13,020 nucleotides of DNA from Actinomycetota bacterium. GTDB lineage: Bacteria; Actinomycetota; UBA4738; HRBIN12. The stretch is taken from contig VAYF01000065.1 of assembly GCA_005883885.1 (NCBI GenBank), positions 1-13,020 on the forward strand, in the 5' to 3' direction. Position numbers and translations under genes: made by a program. A model generated the notes under the pieces. It was not told the origin of the DNA, did no database searches, and was given only the letters and a program-made list of their open reading frames with translations. This document shows, piece by piece, positions 6,554-11,009 of this stretch; within the stretch, counting starts at the first letter, position 1, and every line of letters starts with the position of its first letter.

Positions 6554-6987
6554 TGCCCACGGCGCTTCCGGACGGGTTCGAGCTCGACGACGACCGGGAT
6601 CGCGTGGACGTCGACGTCGTTCACCGCTTCCTGTCGGAGGAGGCGTACTGGGTGCGAGGCCGCTCGCGGGCAACGATCGCCGAGCTGATCCGATCATCGA
6701 CGCGCGTGATCGCGGCGTACGGCCCGGACGGCTCCCTCGTTGGCTTCTGTCGCGTGATGTCCGACGGATCGAGCATGGCGTGGCTGGGCGACGTGTTCGT
6801 GCTGGAGCCCTACCGCGGCCGGGGGATCGGCACCGCCTTGGTCCGCGATGCCCTCGAGGACCCGTGGTCCGCGGACTGCTACTGGTACCTCAACACGCGC
6901 GATGCGCAGGCGCTGTACGAGCGGTTCGGGTTCGTCGGAGCGGACCCCGCTCGCACCCTCGTTCGTCCCGGCCGGGAACGCACCTAG
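6553..6987 (+). CDS. GNAT family N-acetyltransferase
   Basis: A 144-residue single GNAT domain. The acetyl-CoA binding motif A is WLGDVFVLEPYRGRGIGTAL (77-96) with the pyrophosphate loop RGRGIG at 88-93, and motif B is ALYERFGFVGAD (120-131). These enzymes move an acetyl group from acetyl-CoA to a primary amine on a small molecule or protein; the target is not predictable. The N-terminus (LDDDRDRVDVDVVHRFLSEEAYW) resembles small stand-alone GNATs seen in many bacteria. The ATG shares one base with the nitrilase TGA, so it is the third gene of the plus-strand unit. The TAG sits in a CTAG shared with the opposing nucleotidyltransferase gene. Confidence 0.9.
   Translation: MPTALPDGFELDDDRDRVDVDVVHRFLSEEAYWVRGRSRATIAELIRSSTRVIAAYGPDGSLVGFCRVMSDGSSMAWLGDVFVLEPYRGRGIGTALVRDALEDPWSADCYWYLNTRDAQALYERFGFVGADPARTLVRPGRERT
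6984..6987. other. CTAG shared stop codons of convergent genes
   Basis: CTAG supplies TAG on the plus strand (6985-6987) for the GNAT gene and TAG on the minus strand (6986-6984) for the nucleotidyltransferase. The two genes therefore converge with no intergenic space and no room for a terminator hairpin between them. Confidence 0.85.
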
Positions 6988-7436
6988 AACGCGAGATCCT
7001 CCGGCGTGTCCACGTCACGCGGAACCGGGCGGTCGATCGGCACGTCCTCGACCCATTCGGGATGCGAGGCGATCAGCACGCGCGCGCCGGCGTCGCCGTG
7101 CAGGTGCCCGGCATCCGCGTAGATCTCCCGGGAGAGCAGCGACGGTCCGGGGGCGTCGGTGAACCGCAAGCGCGCGATCCGGGCGCGCGTCGCGCGGAAG
7201 GTCTCGACCTGCCCGTCCCGGAACGAGGGGTTGCGGACGGCGCGGACCTCGGCGGGGAGCACTGCCTCGACGGCATCGGCGTCGTGACCCGTCACGACGA
7301 CGATCTCGTCGACGCCGCCCTCGCGGAGCGCCGTGACCGCGTGCATGACGAGTGGACTGCCGTCGAGCTCCGCCAACTGCTTCGTGCCGCCGAACCGCGA
7401 GCCGGTCCCCGCCGCGAGCACGATCCCCGAGATCAC
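6984..7436 (-). CDS. MocA/MobA-like nucleotidyltransferase with an apparent internal deletion
   Basis: A 150-residue protein of the NTP-transferase family that includes molybdenum cofactor cytidylyltransferase (MocA), which converts Mo-molybdopterin to the cytosine dinucleotide cofactor of CO-dehydrogenase-type hydroxylases. The N-terminus has the nucleotide-binding signature LAAGTGSRFGGTKQ and VVVTGHDADAV; the C-terminus has LHGDAGARVLI and PRDVDTPEDLAF. Family members are usually about 190-200 residues. Between NPSFRDGQVETFR (near 70-82) and SLLSREIYAD roughly 40-50 residues are absent, including the LGDxP motif whose Asp binds the metal. GC-rich CGCGCG copies sit at this junction (7171-7196). 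The gene may be inactive, altered or wrongly assembled. Start is GTG overlapping the CoxG-like stop (GTGA). Third gene of the maturation operon. Confidence 0.8.
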   Translation of the reverse strand: MISGIVLAAGTGSRFGGTKQLAELDGSPLVMHAVTALREGGVDEIVVVTGHDADAVEAVLPAEVRAVRNPSFRDGQVETFRATRARIARLRFTDAPGPSLLSREIYADAGHLHGDAGARVLIASHPEWVEDVPIDRPVPRDVDTPEDLAF

Positions 7437-8041
7437 GCGTGCCGGGTTTTCGAACCGCCGAAGAGCCGCCGGAAGAAGGACACGAGCACGCTCCACGTGG
7501 CCGAGAGGCCGAGCCGGATGCCCCCGACGGGCTTCGCGCCGGGGGCCGGCGCCGACGACGGGGTCGACGCACCGACCGGATCGGCGGCGCCGGCCGCGCC
7601 CCCGAGGCTCTGTTCGAGGCAATCCGCGAACTGTTGGGTCAGTCGCTTCGAGACCTCCGGGAGCAGGCCGCGCGAGAGCTGTGCGGCCGCGCCCGTGAGG
7701 GTCATGTCGGCCTGCATCTTCACCGTGGTCCCGGCGTCCACGGACTCGAGCCACGACGTGACCGTGGCGTCCGCGGCTCCCTTGCCCTTCTGCTCGGTGC
7801 CCTTCGCGTGCAGGACCACGCGATGCGCCGCGTCGTCGCGCTCCTCCATCGACACCGAGCCCGCGAACGACATCGAGACCGGGCCGAACTTCATGCTGAG
7901 CCTGCCCTTCCAGTTGCGATCGTCGACCGTCTCCGTGAGCTCGGCCCCGGGCATGCACGGCGCCACCTGGTGGACGTCGAGGAGGTAGTCCCACACCTGA
8001 TCGAGCGGCTTGGCCACCGTGAACTCGTTCTCGATGATCAT
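7433..8041 (-). CDS. coxG: CoxG-like SRPBCC protein (CO dehydrogenase subunit G family)
   Basis: A 202-residue protein with an SRPBCC/START-like domain (ENEFTVAKPLDQVWDYLLDV, then APCMPGAEL at 27-35, and VTSWLES with MTLTG in later strands) ending near residue 145. An Ala/Pro/Ser-rich linker (about 147-172) and a hydrophobic amphipathic C-terminus (LGLSATWSVLVSFFRRLFGG, 178-197) follow. This layout matches CoxG, a lipid-binding-fold protein associated with molybdenum hydroxylase clusters and proposed to bring the enzyme, or its quinone acceptor, to the membrane. The ATG at 8041 matches the family start; a longer frame upstream overlaps the XdhC gene. The gap to the XdhC stop is 10 bases, and the stop overlaps the nucleotidyltransferase GTG. 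The symbol reflects family only; the substrate may not be CO. Confidence 0.88.
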   Translation of the reverse strand: MIIENEFTVAKPLDQVWDYLLDVHQVAPCMPGAELTETVDDRNWKGRLSMKFGPVSMSFAGSVSMEERDDAAHRVVLHAKGTEQKGKGAADATVTSWLESVDAGTTVKMQADMTLTGAAAQLSRGLLPEVSKRLTQQFADCLEQSLGGAAGAADPVGASTPSSAPAPGAKPVGGIRLGLSATWSVLVSFFRRLFGGSKTRHA

Positions 8042-8051
8042 CGGGTGCAGC

Positions 8052-9188
8052 CTAACGAGCTTCCGTTCCCGGCCGCGGACGGTCGTGGATCGGGGTCGGC
8101 CGTTCCCGGAGGAACCCACCGTCGCGTCCGCGCCGCACGGCGACGATCTCCCCGACGATCGCCTGGGCGATCTCCTCGGGTCCTTCCGCGCCGAGGTCGA
8201 GGCCGGCCGGGCCGTGGAGCCGTGCTCGGCGGTCCTCCGTGATCGGGGTGCCCTCCTCGTCGAGCTCCATCATCAGGCGTTGGGTTCGCGCCGCCGGGCC
8301 GAGCATCGCCACGTAGCGGGCATCCGTCGTGAGGAGGCTCCGCAGGTACTCCTTGTCGCGGAGGAAGTTGTGCGTCATCAAGACGACGAAGGTCCGGGGG
8401 TCGATCGTGACCGCCTTCGCGACCTCCGACGGGTCATCGACCAGTACGAACGCGTGTGCCTCGGGGAACCGCTCGTGGTTCAAGAAGCCCGCCCGGTCGT
8501 CGACGACGGTCGCGTTCCAACCGAGGAGCGAGGCCGCTCGAACCAGCGGGATCGCGTCGTGTCCGGCTCCGCAGATCACGAGCCGCAGGGGTGGGTCCAG
8601 GATCTCGACGAACGCACGGACCCCCTCACGGAAGGTCCGGATCTCCGAGCGCTCGGCCGAGAGGAGGTCGCGTCCCGCGGCGGTCGCCTCGGCGTCCACG
8701 TCGGGGCGGCCGAGGGACCCATCGACGGTGCCGTCCGGCATCACGATCAGCCGTGCGCCGGGAACGATCACGTCCGGTTCGGCGGACTCGATCACGGTGA
8801 TGAGGCAGATCGGCCGCTCCTCATCGAGGGCTGTCCGGAGGGCGTGGGCGGCTTCGGCTGCACGATCTGCGGGCTCGATGAAGACCTCGATCGCCCCGTT
8901 GCAGCCGAGCCCCAGACCCCACACGGCATCGTCGTCGGCGGTCAGATCCCACCCCGCAAGACGGGCCCGTCCCTCCTGTATCACCAGGCGGGCCATGTCG
9001 GCGACGTCCCCCTCGAGGCAGCCACCGCTGATGTTGCCGATGGGGGCGCCTTCCTCTGGGACGAGGAGCCGCGCGCCCGGGCGACGGTAGGTGGACCCGC
9101 GGACGGCGACGATCGTCGCGAGCGCCATCCGCTGGCCGCTGGCGGAGAGGGATCCGATCGCTGCGAGGACGTCCGCGATCTCGCTCAC
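8052..9188 (-). CDS. XdhC/CoxI family molybdenum-hydroxylase maturation protein
   Basis: A 378-residue protein with both domains of the family. The N-terminal XdhC/CoxI domain shows GSTYRRPGARLLV (31-43), GNISGGCLEGDV (51-62, Cys57) and GLGCNGAIEVFIEP (93-106, Cys96). The C-terminal Rossmann-like domain shows LVICGAGHDAIPL (203-215), VVDDR (228-232), MTHNF (271-275) and LHGPAGLDLGAEGPEEIAQ (324-342). Known members bind molybdenum cofactor, support its sulfuration and deliver it to xanthine-dehydrogenase-family enzymes. The likely client is the CoxS/CoxL-like hydroxylase downstream on the plus strand. The GTG at 9188 was chosen because residues before it do not fit the family and overlap the divergent gene; GTGAGCGAG gives MSEIADVL. 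It is first in the minus-strand maturation operon. About 18 C-terminal residues after AVRRGR are Pro/Arg-rich and probably disordered. Confidence 0.92.
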   Translation of the reverse strand: MSEIADVLAAIGSLSASGQRMALATIVAVRGSTYRRPGARLLVPEEGAPIGNISGGCLEGDVADMARLVIQEGRARLAGWDLTADDDAVWGLGLGCNGAIEVFIEPADRAAEAAHALRTALDEERPICLITVIESAEPDVIVPGARLIVMPDGTVDGSLGRPDVDAEATAAGRDLLSAERSEIRTFREGVRAFVEILDPPLRLVICGAGHDAIPLVRAASLLGWNATVVDDRAGFLNHERFPEAHAFVLVDDPSEVAKAVTIDPRTFVVLMTHNFLRDKEYLRSLLTTDARYVAMLGPAARTQRLMMELDEEGTPITEDRRARLHGPAGLDLGAEGPEEIAQAIVGEIVAVRRGRDGGFLRERPTPIHDRPRPGTEAR

Positions 9189-9242
9189 GGAGCCGATGGT
9201 ACCGGGGTTCAGGTGGTCGGACGGGTGCCGATACCAGCAAGG
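9189..9242. promoter_or_regulatory. 54-bp divergent intergenic region (xdhC-like / pilin-like gene)
   Basis: The region separates the minus-strand GTG at 9188 from the plus-strand ATG at 9243. On the minus strand a TANNNT hexamer (TACCAT, bases 9201-9196) lies 7 bases upstream of the GTG, a spacing that would give a leaderless transcript; no TTGACA-like -35 partner is visible. On the plus strand no Shine-Dalgarno at normal spacing precedes the ATG. Promoter calls are tentative. Confidence 0.28.
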
Positions 9243-9800
9243 ATGGACGACTCCTTCTCGTTCGGCAAGCCGTCGCGCAAGCGTGCGCTGCCGGCCGCCC
9301 GGCGCCCGAAGGCACCGAAGGTCGAGGCCGGTTCGGGCCGCGGCCGCATCGTGCTGGTCGTCGCTGCCGGGGTGATCGCCGTCGTCCTGATCGCGGGGTA
9401 CATGACCTTCCTGAAAGGCAGCGGCGAGCAGATCGCGTCCGGCGAGCGGAGCGCGATCTCGCAGATCGGCGCCGCCAAGGATGTCGAAGCGCAGACGACC
9501 GAACAACAGGCGGTCACGGCGGTCCAGGAGCTCTACGCCGAGCAAGGCTCCTTCGACGGCGTTACCGTCGCCGCACTCAAGCATTTCGAGCCGGCGTTCT
9601 CGTATACGGAGAGCTCCTCGACCGGCCCGAAGGTGATCGCGGTGGGCTCGTCTTCGATGGGGATCGGCCTCGCCGTCCTGTCCCAGTCGGGCCGGTGCTT
9701 CTATCTCCACATCGCTGCCTCCTCCGTCCGGTACGGTGCCGGCACCACCTGTACCGGGTCGGCCGCGTTGACCGCGTCGGCCACGAGCTGGCCCACGTGA
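9243..9800 (+). CDS. Single-pass membrane protein with pilin-like C-terminal domain
   Basis: A 185-residue protein of unknown function. It has a basic N-terminus rich in Lys/Arg/Pro (about 8-35), one transmembrane helix (RIVLVVAAGVIAVVLIAGYM, 35-54), a helical segment (about 60-100, EQQAVTAVQELYAEQGSF) and a C-terminal domain with AALKHFEPAFSYTE, SQSGRCFYL (148-155) and VRYGAGTTCTGSAAL (162-176). The helix, the short beta region and the Cys152/Cys170 pair resemble the soluble domain of Gram-positive-type type IV pilins, but there is no GFTLxE prepilin cleavage motif. It is probably an extracytoplasmic anchored domain with a disulfide. Its C-terminal domain is homologous to that of the next gene, which overlaps it by GTGA. 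It sits between xdhC-like and coxS-like genes; a role in the hydroxylase system is unproven. The ATG at 9243 was chosen because the upstream frame lies antisense to xdhC. Confidence 0.78.
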   Translation: MDDSFSFGKPSRKRALPAARRPKAPKVEAGSGRGRIVLVVAAGVIAVVLIAGYMTFLKGSGEQIASGERSAISQIGAAKDVEAQTTEQQAVTAVQELYAEQGSFDGVTVAALKHFEPAFSYTESSSTGPKVIAVGSSSMGIGLAVLSQSGRCFYLHIAASSVRYGAGTTCTGSAALTASATSWPT

Positions 9801-10396
9801 GCGATACCTTCACCTTCATCGCGCCGGTCATGCCTCGGCGCCGCGCGGACCCCTTCGCCGTGAAGCTCGCGGCGTCCGGCGTGGTCCTGCTCGTGCTGAT
9901 CTCGGCGTTCGCGACCTTCGTCGTCGCCCAGGAGCGCTCAGCGGATGCCCGGCACGCGGTGCTCGAGGCGAGGACGGCTGCCGAGGAACAGGCGAACGCG
10001 GACCGGCTGGCGTCGATCCCCGACGCGGCCGCCACCGGTCCGGTGGCGGCCGGGCCCGTCCCCGGTGGCGTCGCCAAGCTGCTCGACGGTCAAGCGAGGG
10101 ATGCGGCCGAGCGCGCCCTCGCGCTCGCGCGAGGCGCGCTCGGCCGCGGCGACCTCGGGGCGGCGGACGCCACCCAGCTCGCCGGCGCCGACCCGACGCT
10201 CCTGTTCGTCGACGGAGCCTCGACGGCGCCCACGATCGTCAGCGTTGCCCTGAGCGGCGGTAGCTGGGCCGCCGCGGTGATGGGCCCCTCCGGGGCGTGC
10301 TACGGGGTCTCGCTCGACACCCAGGGGGTCGTTCGATACGACCGGTCCCGTCCCTGCACGGGGCGAGCCGCGCTCGCCGCCGCCGGCGCGGCCTAG
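9797..10396 (+). CDS. Single-pass membrane protein, paralogue-like partner with pilin-like C-terminal domain
   Basis: A 199-residue protein of unknown function built like its upstream neighbour. After a short basic N-terminus (PRRRADPF) comes a transmembrane helix (FAVKLAASGVVLLVLISAFA, 20-39), an Ala-rich charged helix (about 45-72), a Gly/Pro/Ala spacer (76-92), another helix (93-127) and a C-terminal domain with APTIVSVAL, GPSGACYGV (163-171), VVRYDRSRPCTG (178-189) and AALAAAG. Cys168 and Cys187 match Cys152 and Cys170 of the neighbour, and SGxCY, VRY, CTGxAAL line up. The GTG start overlaps the upstream stop (GTGA), so the two are translationally coupled and may form a heteromer. No prepilin peptidase site is seen. 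Two strong inverted repeats lie inside the gene (10027-10051, 10103-10147). Confidence 0.75.
   Translation: MSDTFTFIAPVMPRRRADPFAVKLAASGVVLLVLISAFATFVVAQERSADARHAVLEARTAAEEQANADRLASIPDAAATGPVAAGPVPGGVAKLLDGQARDAAERALALARGALGRGDLGAADATQLAGADPTLLFVDGASTAPTIVSVALSGGSWAAAVMGPSGACYGVSLDTQGVVRYDRSRPCTGRAALAAAGAA
10027..10051 (+). repeat. Perfect 12-bp inverted repeat with one-base centre
   Basis: The left arm GGCCGCCACCGG (10027-10038) and right arm CCGGTGGCGGCC (10040-10051) are exact complements around a single T. They lie in the Ala/Gly/Pro spacer of the second pilin-like gene. As an RNA hairpin a few central pairs would open to form a loop; as DNA it is a near-perfect palindrome. GC-rich low-complexity coding could produce it by chance. 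Confidence 0.6.
10103..10147 (+). repeat. Long bulged inverted repeat (15 + 5 bp) within the second pilin-like gene
   Basis: The left arm GCGGCCGAGCGCGCC (10103-10117) pairs exactly with GGCGCGCTCGGCCGC (10133-10147). After one bulged C (10118), TCGCG (10119-10123) pairs with CGCGA (10128-10132) around a CTCG loop. It encodes the Ala/Arg/Leu helix AERALALARGALGRG. No T-run follows. The structure is clear; a function is not. Confidence 0.6.
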
Positions 10397-10516
10397 CAGC
10401 GCCCTATCCGGTAATCCCTCCGCGGGTCCCTTCGGCCGCAACTCGCGCGTTCTCCACCTCCGTATTAGGGTCGGCGTTACCCCGCAACGCGCTCCATCCG
10501 GAAGGAGGGGGGATCC
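10397..10516 (+). promoter_or_regulatory. 120-bp intergenic region upstream of the coxS-like gene with strong RBS
   Basis: This is the largest gap in the window and the only obvious place for a promoter of the hydroxylase genes. An AT-richer patch CCGTATTAGGGTCGGCGTTA (10460-10479) contains a TANNNT hexamer (TAGGGT, 10466-10471) as a possible -10; no convincing -35 is seen 17 bases upstream. A strong Shine-Dalgarno AAGGAGG (10502-10508) lies 8 bases before the GTG, by far the best in the window. No clear terminator for the preceding gene is visible. Confidence 0.45.
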
Positions 10517-10996
10517 GTGGCGCAGATCGCGGTCACCGTGAATGGGATGCGGCGCGAGGCCGATGTCGAGCCTCGCACGCTCCTCGTGTACTTCCTCCGG
10601 GAGCAGCTGGGCCTCACCGGAACGAACGTCGGGTGCGACACGTCGTCTTGTGGCGCGTGCACGGTGCACCTGGACGGCGAGTCGGTGAAGTCCTGCACGC
10701 TCCTGGCGGTCCAGGTGGACGACCGCGAGGTCACGACGATCGAAGCCCTGGCCGGCGCCGACGGGACCCTGCACCCGCTGCAGGATGCCTTCCATCGCCA
10801 CCACGGCCTCCAGTGCGGGTACTGCACGCCCGGCATGTTGATGGCGGCCGCGAGCTACCTGAAGGAGAACCCGGCGCCGACGGAGGCGGAGGTGCGCGAG
10901 TCCCTCGAAGGGAACCTCTGCCGGTGCACCGGTTACCAGAACATCGTCGAGTCGATCCTGGACGCCGCCGGCCAGATGAGCGGCGCGAAGGCCTGA
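10517..10996 (+). CDS. coxS: Molybdenum hydroxylase small [2Fe-2S] subunit (CoxS family)
   Basis: A 159-residue protein with the two-domain ferredoxin fold of CoxS-type subunits. The plant-type [2Fe-2S] cluster ligands are Cys40, Cys45, Cys48 (GCDTSSCGACTVH) and Cys60 (KSCTLL). The second cluster ligands are Cys100, Cys103 (QCGYCTPGM) and Cys135, Cys137 (NLCRCTGYQNI). All eight cysteines are present, so it should be functional in passing electrons from the molybdenum site. Length is typical. The GTG start is set by the AAGGAGG ribosome binding site 8 bases upstream. The large subunit gene follows after 13 bases with its own GGGGAGGA ribosome binding site. The name is by family; the form II large subunit means the substrate need not be CO. 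A medium FAD subunit (CoxM) is not seen upstream and may lie beyond the window. Confidence 0.94.
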   Translation: MAQIAVTVNGMRREADVEPRTLLVYFLREQLGLTGTNVGCDTSSCGACTVHLDGESVKSCTLLAVQVDDREVTTIEALAGADGTLHPLQDAFHRHHGLQCGYCTPGMLMAAASYLKENPAPTEAEVRESLEGNLCRCTGYQNIVESILDAAGQMSGAKA

Positions 10997-11009
10997 GGGG
11001 AGGACCGTC

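Noticed and set aside
9243..10396. Classical type IV prepilins
   Set aside because: The hydrophobic helix is not preceded by a Gly-Phe-x-x-x-Glu type cleavage site, and the N-termini are long and basic.
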